Below are positions 6,583 to 15,497 of a stretch of DNA of 18,757 nucleotides, piece after piece. Under the pieces are notes generated by a model, which ran no database searches, was not told the DNA's origin, and worked only from the letters and a program-made list of their open reading frames with translations. The stretch spans positions 3,239 to 21,995 of the forward strand of contig DCJV01000086.1 in assembly GCA_002320555.1 (NCBI GenBank), written 5' to 3'. The translations under genes were made by a program, and so were the position numbers. This DNA comes from Ruminococcaceae bacterium UBA1691 (GTDB taxonomy: Bacteria > Bacillota > Clostridia > Oscillospirales > Acutalibacteraceae). The first letter of the stretch is position 1. Every line of letters begins with the position of its first letter.

Positions 6583-8028
6583 ATGCGCTTATCAGAATTG
6601 CTGCAACGGGTTACGCCGGCTCTGCCGGGCAGAGACCCTGAAATTACGTTCATCACTGACGATTCCCGGAAGGTTCGGGCCGGATGCGTATTTGTCTGCA
6701 TCCGGGGAAAGAATTTCGACGGACACACGGCAGCGGCGGAAGCGGTCGAGGCCGGTGCCGCTGCGGTCATCGCGGAGTATGACACGGGGATTGCTTGCCA
6801 GGTGCTCGTGCCTGATACCCGGGCTGCGTATTCGCTGATGTGCGAAGCGTTTTTTAAAAATCCGGCGGAAAAGCTTCATTTGATCGGGATCACGGGCACC
6901 AACGGGAAGACGACCTCCGCCTTCCTGATCAAGGAGATCCTGGATGCTGCGGGGTATCAGACGGGGCTGATCGGCACGGTGCAGAATATGGTGGGGGACG
7001 AGGCGTTCCCGGCGCAATTGACGACCCCGGACCCATACGAACTCAATGAGCTCTTCGACAAGATGGTAAAAGCGGGCTGTACGCACTGCGTGATGGAGGT
7101 CTCCTCCCAGGCGCTGGCACAGCAGCGGGTAGCAGGGATGCATTTTGATATCGCGCTGTTTACCAATCTCACGCAGGATCATCTCGATTACCACGGTACC
7201 TTTGAAAACTATCTGGCGGCAAAGCACAAGCTTTTCGAGCAGGCCGATCAGGCGGTTATCAATCTCGACGACCCGGCCGCCGCCTCCATGACCGAGGGCA
7301 CAAGCTGCGAAGTCGTCACCTATTCGATCGATCGGGACGACGCGGATTTTACGGCGAAAAACGTGCACGATATGCCGACCTATGTGGAATATGAGCTTGT
7401 CGGCAGCGGCATAATCGGGCGCGTGCATCTGGAGATACCGGGGCATTTTTCCGTATACAATTCCATGGGCGCGCTGTTGTGCGCCATGAAGGCGGGCATA
7501 CCGTTCCAGCAGGCGCTCAATGCGCTGCGCGCGGCAAAGGGGGTAAAAGGGCGCATTGAGGTCGTCCCGACGGGGACGGACTATACGGTCATCATCGATT
7601 ACGCCCACTCGCCCGACGGGCTGGAGAATATCCTCTCCTCCCTGCGGGAGATTGCGCGCGGGCAGATCATCTGTGTGTTCGGCTGCGGTGGGGACCGTGA
7701 CCGCACCAAGCGACCGAAGATGGGCGCGGTCGTTGCGCGGCTGGCAGATGTGGCGGTTGTCACGTCCGACAATCCGCGCTCCGAAGACCCTGATCAAATC
7801 GTTCAGGATGTGCTCGAAGGGATGAAGGACGCGGCGATCCCCGTGCATGTTGAGGTCAATCGGACACAAGCCATCCGCCTTGCGATGCACCTTGCGAAAA
7901 AGGACGATTTCGTCCTTCTTGCGGGCAAGGGCCACGAGACCTATCAGATTTTGAAATCCGGAAAAATCCATTACGACGAACGTGAGATTGTCGCTCAGAT
8001 TTTGCAGGAAGGCAACGACGAGGGATAA
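6583..8028 (+). CDS. murE: UDP-MurNAc-L-Ala-D-Glu ligase MurE, meso-DAP type
   Basis: ATP-dependent cytoplasmic ligase adding the third stem-peptide residue to UDP-MurNAc-L-Ala-D-Glu. From 6583 it has 482 residues, normal for the family. Visible are an N-terminal substrate domain (FITDDSRKVRAGCVFVCIRG), the ATP loop GITGTNGKTT (Lys109), the central domain with TTPDP and SSQAL, and the C-terminal DNPRSEDP (Asp396-Arg399). DNPR is the established signature for meso-diaminopimelate selection, whereas lysine-adding MurE enzymes differ here. The start at 6583 has ggaggt at 6571-6576. The frame stays open upstream to 6448, but that part is not MurE-like. The next gene, murF, follows 18 bases later. 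Confidence 0.96.
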   Translation: MRLSELLQRVTPALPGRDPEITFITDDSRKVRAGCVFVCIRGKNFDGHTAAAEAVEAGAAAVIAEYDTGIACQVLVPDTRAAYSLMCEAFFKNPAEKLHLIGITGTNGKTTSAFLIKEILDAAGYQTGLIGTVQNMVGDEAFPAQLTTPDPYELNELFDKMVKAGCTHCVMEVSSQALAQQRVAGMHFDIALFTNLTQDHLDYHGTFENYLAAKHKLFEQADQAVINLDDPAAASMTEGTSCEVVTYSIDRDDADFTAKNVHDMPTYVEYELVGSGIIGRVHLEIPGHFSVYNSMGALLCAMKAGIPFQQALNALRAAKGVKGRIEVVPTGTDYTVIIDYAHSPDGLENILSSLREIARGQIICVFGCGGDRDRTKRPKMGAVVARLADVAVVTSDNPRSEDPDQIVQDVLEGMKDAAIPVHVEVNRTQAIRLAMHLAKKDDFVLLAGKGHETYQILKSGKIHYDEREIVAQILQEGNDEG

Positions 8029-8046
8029 CAGAGAGGAGAGATCAGC

Positions 8047-9408
8047 ATGCTGCCACTTCAGATCAGAGAAATTGCACTTGCCTGCAAGGGAGAGGCACAC
8101 GGAGAAGCGCAGATTACCAGCGTGTGCATCGACAGCCGGAAAATCACGCCGGGCTGTCTATTTATCGCCATCAAGGGCGACCGATTCGATGGGCACGATT
8201 TCATTGGAAAAGCCTGTGAGGAAGGCGCGGCGGCTGTGATGATGCACCGCGACGTCCCGTGCGACTGCCCCTTTGTCCGGGTGGATGACACGCGCGAGGC
8301 GTTGCTCCGTCTGGCAGGCTATTACCGTCAGTTCTTCCAGATCCCCGTTGTGGGGCTGACGGGAAGCGTCGGTAAGACGACCACGAAGGAGATGACCGCC
8401 GCCGTCCTCTCGAAGCGGTACAAAACGCTCAAAAACGAGGGGAATCTCAATAATGAAATCGGTATGCCGATGACTGCGTTCAGACTGGACCTGAGCTTTG
8501 GCGCTGCAATCTTCGAGATGGGGATGAGCGGCTTCGGCGAGATTTCCCGCATGGCGCGCGCCGCCGCGCCGACCTTGGGGATCATTACGAACATAGGCGT
8601 TTCGCATATGGAGCAGCTTGGCTCGCAGGAGAACATTCTCAGGGCAAAGCTTGAATTGCTCGACGGCCTGGAACCGTATGCGCCTCTGATCCTGAATGGG
8701 GACGATCCGCTTCTGGCGGGCGCGCAGATCGAGGGGCACCCGGTCTTTTATTACGGCGTCGAGCAGGAGCGCTGCCGCATTCGTGCGCAGGAAATCACAC
8801 AGACGGATCATCTGCTCTCCTTTACGGTCTCCTATGGGTATGGCAGTGTTCGCGTCCAGATGCCTGTAGTGGGAATGCATTTCGTATATGATGCGCTCGC
8901 CGCGTTTACAGCGGGGCTGATCCTCGGCGTTGCGCCGCAGGCCGCCGCCCAGGCGTTGGGCGAATACGAGCCTTCGGGGATGCGCCAGCGGGTGCGTCAG
9001 GTGAACGGCGTGACGATTCTGGAGGATTGCTATAATGCAAGCCCGGATTCTATGCGCGCGGCGATCAAGGCGTTGCGCATGCTGGACGCAAAGCGCCATA
9101 TCGCCGTGCTGGGCGATATGCTGGAGCTGGGCGCGCTTTCCAAGGAAGCGCACACGCAAATCGGGGAATTTGCCGCGCAGCAGGGCGTCAACCTGCTGTT
9201 TGCCTGCGGGCCCGAATCGGCTCAGATGGTGCGGGCGGCAAAAGAGGCCGGGGTTCCTCAGTGCTTTTATGCAGCCGATCAAAACGGGCTGCTGGAGGAT
9301 CTCCTGCACACGCTGCAAAAGGGCGACGCCGTACTCTTCAAAGCGAGCCGCGGCATGCGGCTGGAGAAGCTGATCGCAGCAATTTACGAGGGGTGGAAAA
9401 CAAAATGA
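8047..9408 (+). CDS. murF: UDP-MurNAc-tripeptide-D-Ala-D-Ala ligase MurF
   Basis: ATP-dependent ligase joining D-Ala-D-Ala to the UDP-MurNAc-tripeptide, the last cytoplasmic step of nucleotide precursor synthesis. Its 453 residues equal the family norm. Visible are the N-terminal domain with SVCIDSRKITPGCLFIAIKG, the ATP loop GLTGSVGKTT (Lys110), KNEGNLNNEIGMPM and TNIGVSHMEQLGS in the central domain, and EDCYNASPDSMRAA and LGDMLELG in the C-terminal domain. These last motifs distinguish MurF from MurC, MurD and MurE. The start follows agagaggagaga. The stop overlaps the mraY start as ATGA (9405-9408), which suggests translational coupling. Confidence 0.97.
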   Translation: MLPLQIREIALACKGEAHGEAQITSVCIDSRKITPGCLFIAIKGDRFDGHDFIGKACEEGAAAVMMHRDVPCDCPFVRVDDTREALLRLAGYYRQFFQIPVVGLTGSVGKTTTKEMTAAVLSKRYKTLKNEGNLNNEIGMPMTAFRLDLSFGAAIFEMGMSGFGEISRMARAAAPTLGIITNIGVSHMEQLGSQENILRAKLELLDGLEPYAPLILNGDDPLLAGAQIEGHPVFYYGVEQERCRIRAQEITQTDHLLSFTVSYGYGSVRVQMPVVGMHFVYDALAAFTAGLILGVAPQAAAQALGEYEPSGMRQRVRQVNGVTILEDCYNASPDSMRAAIKALRMLDAKRHIAVLGDMLELGALSKEAHTQIGEFAAQQGVNLLFACGPESAQMVRAAKEAGVPQCFYAADQNGLLEDLLHTLQKGDAVLFKASRGMRLEKLIAAIYEGWKTK

Positions 9409-10442
9409 ATACGACTGTCGCAATCATACTGTGTGCGGTGCTGGGCTTTGTGGTTTCGGCGCTGCTCGGAATCGTTCTGGTGCCGTGGCTGCACAAGCTG
9501 AAATTCGGGCAGACGATTCTGGATATCGGCCCGAGCTGGCATAAGAAGAAGCAGGGAACGCCGACGATGGGCGGCATCATGTTTATCATTGCCACGATCG
9601 CTGCACTGCTGGTGGTGGTACTGACGGATTATTTTCTGGGCGGTAATCTTGTGCAGGGCGCTGACCTGAGCGGGGCAAACGCGCATACAAAGCTTTGGGG
9701 TGGCCTGCTCATGGCACTCGGCTTTGCCATCATCGGCTTTGCGGATGATTACATCAAGGTTGTCAAAAAGCGTAACCTGGGGCTGACGGAAAAACAGAAG
9801 ACGATCGCGCAGCTGCTTGTGGCAATTGCCTATCTCGCCTCCCTGCATATTGCAAACGGCACTTCTATGTATATCCCCTTCCTCGGCAACATCCCCCTTC
9901 ACCCGATCGTCTACTATGTGTTCGGTATGATCGTCATCTATGCGGCCACCAACGCCGTCAATTTTACCGATGGGATTGACGGCCTGTGCGGCAGCGTGAC
10001 AATGCTCGCAGCGATTTCATTTACGATCATGGGCATCCTGCGGCAGATGATGGGCGTTAGCATCATGGGCGCGGCGCTCGCGGGCGCATGCGGTGGATAT
10101 CTCATCTGGAACTGGTATCCGGGCAAGGTCATGATGGGAGACACGGGCTCCATGTTCCTCGGCGGCATGGTGGTGGCGCTGGCTTATTCGCTGGATTGCC
10201 CGATTATTTTGGTGCCGGTGGGCATCATATATGTGATTGAAGGTGGCTCCGTTGTCATTCAGCGCACCTATTTTAAAATCACCAAGCATAAAACGGGCAC
10301 CGGTAAGCGTATTTTCAAAATGACCCCGATCCATCACGGGCTGGAAATGTCCGGCTGGAAGGAGACGAAAATCGTCTTTGTTTTCAGCGCGATCACGATC
10401 CTGGGTGGGGCTTTGGGCATATTGCTCATGTATTTCGGCTGA
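9405..10442 (+). CDS. mraY: Phospho-MurNAc-pentapeptide translocase MraY
   Basis: Integral membrane transferase moving phospho-MurNAc-pentapeptide onto undecaprenyl phosphate to make lipid I. It has 345 residues with about ten hydrophobic segments. Diagnostic motifs are QGTPTMGG (50-57), GFADDYIKVVKKRNLGL (111-127, catalytic-site Asp114/Asp115), NAVNFTDGIDGL (183-194), MMGDTGS (243-249, Asp246) and TPIHHGLEMSGWKE (307-320). The start at 9405 overlaps the end of murF by four bases and has gaggggtgg upstream. An upstream extension of the frame lies inside murF and is not real. murD, often directly downstream in related clusters, is missing here. Confidence 0.97.
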   Translation: MNTTVAIILCAVLGFVVSALLGIVLVPWLHKLKFGQTILDIGPSWHKKKQGTPTMGGIMFIIATIAALLVVVLTDYFLGGNLVQGADLSGANAHTKLWGGLLMALGFAIIGFADDYIKVVKKRNLGLTEKQKTIAQLLVAIAYLASLHIANGTSMYIPFLGNIPLHPIVYYVFGMIVIYAATNAVNFTDGIDGLCGSVTMLAAISFTIMGILRQMMGVSIMGAALAGACGGYLIWNWYPGKVMMGDTGSMFLGGMVVALAYSLDCPIILVPVGIIYVIEGGSVVIQRTYFKITKHKTGTGKRIFKMTPIHHGLEMSGWKETKIVFVFSAITILGGALGILLMYFG

Positions 10443-10479
10443 GTGTTCCCGGCCGGACGGAAACGAAGGAGGCTTGATA

Positions 10480-11757
10480 ATGGCAGACAGGGCGAATACG
10501 GCGCGCAACCGGAACCGGATGCAGCCTCAGAGCACAAGCAAGGTCTCTGCGCTGCGTAAACTCATGTCAAAGAATGCGTTTGACGTGCCCTTTATGATGT
10601 TTACGCTCGCTCTTTTGACCATCGGCCTGATTATGCTGCTTTCTTCCAGCTATACCTACGCGTATTATAACAATCACGGGGACAGCACTTATTATTTCAA
10701 GCGGCAGCTGATTTTTGCGATCATCGGCGTCGTGCTGATGTTTCTCGTTTCAAAGGTCAATTATGAATGGTACAAATATCTTGCTATCCCGGGCATCGTT
10801 GTGTCCATCGGCTTGCTGGTCGTAGTGTTGTTTTATCATACAAACCTGGGTGATTTTAAGCGCTGGATCCCGCTGCCCGGCGGATTTACCTTCCAGCCCT
10901 CGGAGATCGCCAAGGTGGCGCTGGTGCTGTTTTGCGCATGGAGCATGGAAAAACACCACCGGCAGATCATCGACAAAACGCCCTCGCGTGGGAAAACTGC
11001 TACGTTCCTGCGGGATAAAACCAACGGCCTGATCAATCCCTGCAAGGCGACTTCCACGCTCTACATGCTTTTCTATGCCGCGATTATCTGCCTGATGTGC
11101 GGCCTCGTCTTCCTCGAAAACCATCTGTCTGGCACGATCCTGATGTTTTCCATCGGCGTGGCGATGATGTTTTTCGGTGAGGTCAAGATGCGCTGGTTCG
11201 TCATTGGCGCGGTTGCTGTGCTCGCGGTGGTTGTTTTCTTTGTCATCTTTCCAGATAAACTGCCGAAATATGCGGCAGAACGAATCATGGCCTGGCTAGA
11301 TAAGGATTATGAGCCGTTCGGCGCACGTTGGCAGACCAATCAGTCGCTCTATGCAATCGGTTCCGGCGGCTTTCTGGGCGCGGGGCTGGGCAACTCGAAG
11401 CAGAAGCACCTCTACGTGTCCGAGCCGCAGAACGACTTTATCTTTTCCATTGTCTGCGAGGAGCTCGGCTTTGTGGGCGCAACGGCGATCATCATCCTGT
11501 TCGGCTTGCTCGTATGGCGCGGATTTGTCATCGCCATGAAGGCGCGCGACCGCTTCGGTGCGCTGCTCGCCATGGGCCTCGTCTTTCAGGTGGGCCTGCA
11601 GGTCGCTCTGAATATCGCTGTTGTCACGGATACGGTGCCCAATACGGGTATTTCCCTACCGTTTTTCAGTTACGGCGGCACCTCGCTGATGATCCTGCTG
11701 ATGGAGATGGGGATCGTGCTGTCGGTATCGCGGTATTCCAGGGTGCGAAAGATGTAA
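10480..11757 (+). CDS. ftsW: SEDS peptidoglycan glycosyltransferase FtsW (SpoVE-like)
   Basis: Polytopic membrane glycosyltransferase of the SEDS family that polymerises lipid II at the septum together with the class B PBP. It has 425 residues. A basic cytoplasmic N-terminus (about 1-33) is followed by multiple membrane segments. Family motifs are FKRQL near the second segment, FKRWIPLPGGFTFQPSEIAK (the typical RW..PSE..K region), and the C-terminal FQVGLQVALNIAVVTDTVPNTGISLPFFSYGGTS region. The start at 10480 has aaggagg (10465-10471). In spore formers the gene at this place may be spoVE, and the sequence does not distinguish them. It lies between mraY and murG. Confidence 0.94.
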   Translation: MADRANTARNRNRMQPQSTSKVSALRKLMSKNAFDVPFMMFTLALLTIGLIMLLSSSYTYAYYNNHGDSTYYFKRQLIFAIIGVVLMFLVSKVNYEWYKYLAIPGIVVSIGLLVVVLFYHTNLGDFKRWIPLPGGFTFQPSEIAKVALVLFCAWSMEKHHRQIIDKTPSRGKTATFLRDKTNGLINPCKATSTLYMLFYAAIICLMCGLVFLENHLSGTILMFSIGVAMMFFGEVKMRWFVIGAVAVLAVVVFFVIFPDKLPKYAAERIMAWLDKDYEPFGARWQTNQSLYAIGSGGFLGAGLGNSKQKHLYVSEPQNDFIFSIVCEELGFVGATAIIILFGLLVWRGFVIAMKARDRFGALLAMGLVFQVGLQVALNIAVVTDTVPNTGISLPFFSYGGTSLMILLMEMGIVLSVSRYSRVRKM

Positions 11758-11804
11758 AGAGTTGAAAATATTTGAGTTCAGATTGAAAAGAAGGGGAAAC
11801 GCTT

Positions 11805-12926
11805 ATGAAGGTTTTATTCGCCGCGGGCGGGACGGGCGGCCATATCAATCCCGCGTTGGCCACTGCCGGGATGGTGCGTGAACGCCATCCGGATGCACAG
11901 ATCCTGTTCGTCGGCACGGCCGAAAAGATGGAGGCGCGCCTCGTCCCCGCCGCGGGATATGATTTTAAAACGATTGACATCAGCGGATTTCAGCGAAAAC
12001 TGACTTTAGAGAACATAAAACGCAATATCGGTACTGTCTCCAAGCTCTTAAAATCCTCCTCTCAGGCGAAGAAAATCCTGCTTGATTTTCGGCCGGACGT
12101 CGTCGTGGGCTTCGGCGGCTATGTCAGCGGCCCTGTGCTGCGCATGGCGGCGAAGCTCGGATTTAAAACAGCGATCCATGAGCAGAATGCCTTTCCCGGA
12201 AAGACGAATAAGGTGCTTGCGGGCGAGGTGGATCGGGTGATGCTCGCCGTCCCGGCGGCGGAGCAGTATCTGCATCCGAAGCATCCATGCATCGTGACAG
12301 GGCTTCCGGTGCGCGGGGAGCTGCTGCGCGCCGACCGCACGCTGTCCCGTTTTGAGCTCGGGCTCGATGACCGCCCGCTGGTGCTCTCCATGGGCGGCAG
12401 CCTCGGTGCAGAAGCCATCAACCGCGCGATGGTGGAGGTGATCGCCCGGCGGCATGAAAAGGCGGACTGCTATTTTATGCATGCCATGGGGCAGTATGGC
12501 CTGTGGGTGAAGGATGCACTCAAAGAAAAGGGTGTGGATCTCGCAACCGAAAAGCATGTGATCATTCGGGAATATATCGATGACATGTACCGCTGCATGG
12601 CGGCGGCGGACGTGGTGGTCTGCCGCTCGGGCGCGAGCTCCTTGAGTGAAATCGAGGCCATGGGTAAGGCATCGATCTTGATTCCATCTCCGAATGTGGC
12701 GGAAAACCATCAGTACCATAACGCCATGGCGCTCGTCTCCAAAGATGCTGCGGTGCTGATCGAGGAAAAGGATCTGACCGGTGAGCGCCTCTCTCAAGAG
12801 CTTGGCGCGCTGCTTGACCATCCGGACCGCCGCAGGCAGCTCGGCGAAAATGCGAGGCGCCTTGCCATCACGGATGCAAACGAACGCATTTATCAGGTGA
12901 TCGCCGAACTGGCGAAGGCAAAATAA
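11805..12926 (+). CDS. murG: Lipid II synthase MurG (GT28 glycosyltransferase)
   Basis: Membrane-associated GT-B glycosyltransferase adding GlcNAc from UDP-GlcNAc to lipid I. It has 373 residues. The acceptor-side loop is AAGGTGGHINPALA (6-19), with GFGGYVSGPVLRMA and HEQNAFPGKTNKVL in the N-terminal domain. In the C-terminal donor domain are VLSMGGSLGAEAIN, then CRSGASSLSEIEAMGKASILIPSP and ENHQYHNA, which matches the usual UDP-GlcNAc site. The start has aagaaggggaaa upstream, and the gap after ftsW is 47 bases. Nothing unusual is seen. Confidence 0.96.
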   Translation: MKVLFAAGGTGGHINPALATAGMVRERHPDAQILFVGTAEKMEARLVPAAGYDFKTIDISGFQRKLTLENIKRNIGTVSKLLKSSSQAKKILLDFRPDVVVGFGGYVSGPVLRMAAKLGFKTAIHEQNAFPGKTNKVLAGEVDRVMLAVPAAEQYLHPKHPCIVTGLPVRGELLRADRTLSRFELGLDDRPLVLSMGGSLGAEAINRAMVEVIARRHEKADCYFMHAMGQYGLWVKDALKEKGVDLATEKHVIIREYIDDMYRCMAAADVVVCRSGASSLSEIEAMGKASILIPSPNVAENHQYHNAMALVSKDAAVLIEEKDLTGERLSQELGALLDHPDRRRQLGENARRLAITDANERIYQVIAELAKAK

Positions 12927-12990
12927 ATATCATCATTTTATTGTTGAATCTATATTTTCTCTTTTCACGCATATTCCACTGGACGCATAG

Positions 12991-12996
12991 TATACT
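12991..12996 (+). promoter_or_regulatory. Possible -10 element before murA
   Basis: TATACT lies in the 124-base murG-murA gap, the widest gap in the second half of the mur genes. I find no -35 at an acceptable distance. It may mark an internal promoter for murA-ftsQ. Confidence 0.3.
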
Positions 12997-13050
12997 GCAG
13001 GGCGGCAAAAACGGCCCGCTTGTGTTTTTTATGCGAAAGGGTGTGCGACA

Positions 13051-14331
13051 ATGGAGAAAATCGTCATCGGAGGCGGGAAGCGCCTCAGTGGGGAACTGAA
13101 AGTGCACGGTTCCAAAAACAGCGCCCTGCCGATTCTTGCGGCTGCCGTTTTAACGACAAAACCCTGCGTCATACATAATTGCCCAAGGCTTACGGATGTA
13201 GACGCGGCAATCCGGATTTTGACCTATCTCGGCTGTAAGGTGGAGCGGGAGGACCATACGGTTGTGGTGGACGCTTCCGGAATGGAACGCTCTGACATCC
13301 CAGATCATCTAATGCGGGAAATGCGCTCCTCCGTCGTTTTTCTTGGCCCAATCCTGGCCCGGATGGGGAAGGCGAGCCTTTCCACGCCGGGCGGCTGTGA
13401 GATAGGGCTGCGCCCGATCGATCTGCATCTCTCTGCCATGCGCCAGTTCGGCGTGGAAATTCAGGAGGAGCATGGACGGCTGGAATGCATCTGCCCGGGG
13501 CAGATGAATGGCGCAAAGATCGCTCTCTCCTTCCCGAGCGTTGGCGCAACGGAAAATATCATGCTCGCTGCCGCCACAGCGCAGGGGCGCACTGTCCTCG
13601 TCAATGCGGCGCGGGAGCCGGAGATCAGCGACCTTGCTGATTTTCTCAACGGCTGCGGGGCGCGCATCCATGGGGCGGGCGAGGGCACGATCGTCATCAA
13701 CGGCGTGAAATCCCTATCCGCTACGGAGCACACGGTGATCCCCGACCGCATTACGGCAGCCACCTATATGACTGCCGCTGCGGTAACACACGGCCATCTG
13801 ACGCTGCGGGACATTATCCCGGCGCATCTGGGGCCCGTAATCCCTGTAATGGAGGAGGCCGGCTGTGACATCAGCATCTGTGCGCGGGACCTGACTATCA
13901 GCGCGCCACCGCGCTTGAGAAGAGTGCACACGGTGCGCACAATGCCCTATCCCGGCTTCCCGACCGACGCGCAGGCGCCCGTGATGGCGATGACTTCGAT
14001 TGCGGACGGCACAAGCGTCATCATTGAAAATATTTTTGAGAGCCGTTATAAACATGTCAGCGAGCTGCACCGCCTGGGGGCCCATATCAAGGTGGAGGGC
14101 CGTGTGGCAGTGGTGGAGGGCGTACCGTTTTTGTCGGGCGCGCCGGTGGTGGCACCGGATCTGCGAGGCGGCTCCTCGCTGGTGATCGCGGGCCTTTCCG
14201 CCCACGGTACGACGGAGATTACTGGAGTCCGGCATATCGACCGGGGATATGAAAAAATTGAGGAAAGCCTGCAGAATATCGGGGCACAAATCAAAAGGGT
14301 GATCTGCGATGAACCAGAAGACGACTTCTAA
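13051..14331 (+). CDS. murA: UDP-GlcNAc 1-carboxyvinyltransferase MurA
   Basis: Catalyses the first committed step of peptidoglycan synthesis, transfer of enolpyruvate from PEP to UDP-GlcNAc. It has 426 residues, close to the family length. Lys22-Asn23 lie in HGSKNSALPIL, and the loop cysteine, Cys116 (equivalent to E. coli Cys115), lies in PGGCEIGLRPIDLH. A Cys here is the form that fosfomycin alkylates. FPTDAQAP carries the catalytic-site Asp. The start has gaaaggg before it. The 3' end overlaps ftsQ by 23 bases. Firmicutes often carry two MurA copies, so this need not be the only one. Confidence 0.96.
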   Translation: MEKIVIGGGKRLSGELKVHGSKNSALPILAAAVLTTKPCVIHNCPRLTDVDAAIRILTYLGCKVEREDHTVVVDASGMERSDIPDHLMREMRSSVVFLGPILARMGKASLSTPGGCEIGLRPIDLHLSAMRQFGVEIQEEHGRLECICPGQMNGAKIALSFPSVGATENIMLAAATAQGRTVLVNAAREPEISDLADFLNGCGARIHGAGEGTIVINGVKSLSATEHTVIPDRITAATYMTAAAVTHGHLTLRDIIPAHLGPVIPVMEEAGCDISICARDLTISAPPRLRRVHTVRTMPYPGFPTDAQAPVMAMTSIADGTSVIIENIFESRYKHVSELHRLGAHIKVEGRVAVVEGVPFLSGAPVVAPDLRGGSSLVIAGLSAHGTTEITGVRHIDRGYEKIEESLQNIGAQIKRVICDEPEDDF

Positions 14332-15289
14332 TCAAAAACGGGCGGCCGGCCCGCAGAAGAGGCCGGCCGTGTCTGCGCAGGCGGAACAGCCACCGCGTTC
14401 CCGCGATGAGCTCCGGCGTGCACAGCAATTGCGCACACAGAAAAAACGGCGCAGGAAAAAGGCGATTCTTTATCTTGTGCTGTTTTTGCTGATTCTCGGC
14501 GTGGGCGCAGTGCTGACATTCACCGTGTTTTTTCATATCTCCGGCTTTGAGGTCAAGGGGAACAGCCGCTATACAGCGCAGGAAATCATAGATGCATCGG
14601 GAATTGCAAAGGGCGAAAACCTGTTTCTGTGCAAGACGGAGCAGGCAGCCGAGCGGATTACAGAAAAGCTTCCTTATGTGGAATCCGTTTCCGTCAAACG
14701 CAAACTGCCGGACAAGCTGATCGTCACAGTCCAGGAAGCACAGCTGAAGCTGGCGGTCCAGCAGGGCAATTCCTATCTGATTATGACAGGCAGCGGAAAG
14801 GTGCTGGAAATCGGGGCGACGCAGCTTCCAGAGGGAGCGGCCCTGCTCAAGGGCGTGGAGGTCAGGAGCGCATCGCCCGGCAAACAGGCGGGCTTCCCGC
14901 CGAAGGCGCAGCAGACACAGGAATCCGCAAAGGCAGAGGAGACCGTGAAGGCCCAGCAGCAGGAAAGCGGCCAGTCTCTGGAAAAAGATATTCTCGATCA
15001 TCTGCTGCAGGCGGCGCAGCAGACGGGCCTCTCCGAGATTACACAGATTGATCTGACGGATCCAGAGGATATCCGGGTGACCTATCAGGGGCGCATGGAG
15101 CTGCTTTTGGGGGATGATGAACAGCTGGCGCAAAAAATTCAGCTCGGCATGGAGGTCATTGCGCGGGAGGATACAGGCAATCCAGAGAAAAAGGGAAGCA
15201 TCAATCTGACGATCCCGAAGAAGGCGTTTTTCAGCGAGACGATCGAACCGGCTCAAACAACACAGTCCACAACGCAGGCCGCCGAATGA
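14309..15289 (+). CDS. ftsQ: Cell division protein FtsQ/DivIB
   Basis: Bitopic divisome protein that pairs with FtsL and FtsB/DivIC. It has 326 residues: a basic cytoplasmic N-terminus ending in KKRRRKK (45-51), one membrane segment (about 52-73), and a POTRA domain (about 76-144, starting ISGFEVKGNSRYTAQEI and containing LPYVESVSVKRKLPDKL). The beta domain is split by a Gln/Lys/Glu/Ala-rich insertion (about 187-222), and the protein ends in a Thr/Gln tail (312-326). The start at 14309 lies inside the end of murA, after aaaaggg. The insertion separates two normally continuous parts of the FtsQ fold and is probably an extracellular disordered loop. Confidence 0.93.
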   Translation: MNQKTTSNQKRAAGPQKRPAVSAQAEQPPRSRDELRRAQQLRTQKKRRRKKAILYLVLFLLILGVGAVLTFTVFFHISGFEVKGNSRYTAQEIIDASGIAKGENLFLCKTEQAAERITEKLPYVESVSVKRKLPDKLIVTVQEAQLKLAVQQGNSYLIMTGSGKVLEIGATQLPEGAALLKGVEVRSASPGKQAGFPPKAQQTQESAKAEETVKAQQQESGQSLEKDILDHLLQAAQQTGLSEITQIDLTDPEDIRVTYQGRMELLLGDDEQLAQKIQLGMEVIAREDTGNPEKKGSINLTIPKKAFFSETIEPAQTTQSTTQAAE

Positions 15290-15338
15290 ATCAGGCGTGA
15301 ACTGGACGAAAAAATATCTGAATTCTTTTTATATCATA

Positions 15339-15375
15339 TTGAATTTTAAATCCCGCCGTGTTAGTATATTACTAA
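15339..15375 (+). promoter_or_regulatory. Likely ftsZ promoter overlapped by a palindrome
   Basis: TTGAAT (15339-15344), 17-base spacer, TAGTAT (15362-15367). The -10 lies inside TTAGTA-TAT-TACTAA (15361-15375), a perfect inverted repeat with 6-base arms. A separate ftsZ promoter is common, and the palindrome could be an operator. Confidence 0.55.
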
Positions 15376-15393
15376 TCATTCTGTATCTTTATG

Positions 15394-15444
15394 CCAAGAT
15401 ACCATTATGAAGTGCCGCTGTCTGCCAGGGCAGCGTTGCCTTGG
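15394..15444 (+). other. Possible stem-loop in the ftsZ leader
   Basis: CCAAG (15394-15398) can pair with CTTGG (15440-15444), enclosing CGCTG (15416-15420) with CAGCG (15431-15435). It lies between the candidate promoter and the ftsZ ribosome binding site. No T-run follows, so it is not a terminator. No known riboswitch was recognised. Confidence 0.35.
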
Positions 15445-15497
15445 ATTGCCTTTTCCATTTTGTTCCGGATAGATTTGTTCAATAGGGGGACGTATGA

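Noticed and set aside
6592..8100. Long minus-strand open frame (502 codons) opposite murE
   Set aside because: It mirrors the murE codon pattern, has no recognisable motifs and no suitable ribosome binding site.
8158..9423. Minus-strand open frame (421 codons) opposite murF
   Set aside because: Shadow of murF; His/Arg-rich composition typical of antisense frames.
13000..13030. Possible terminator between murG and murA (gggc/gccc followed by T-run)
   Set aside because: Only about four consecutive pairs, too weak, and termination here would cut off murA and ftsQ.
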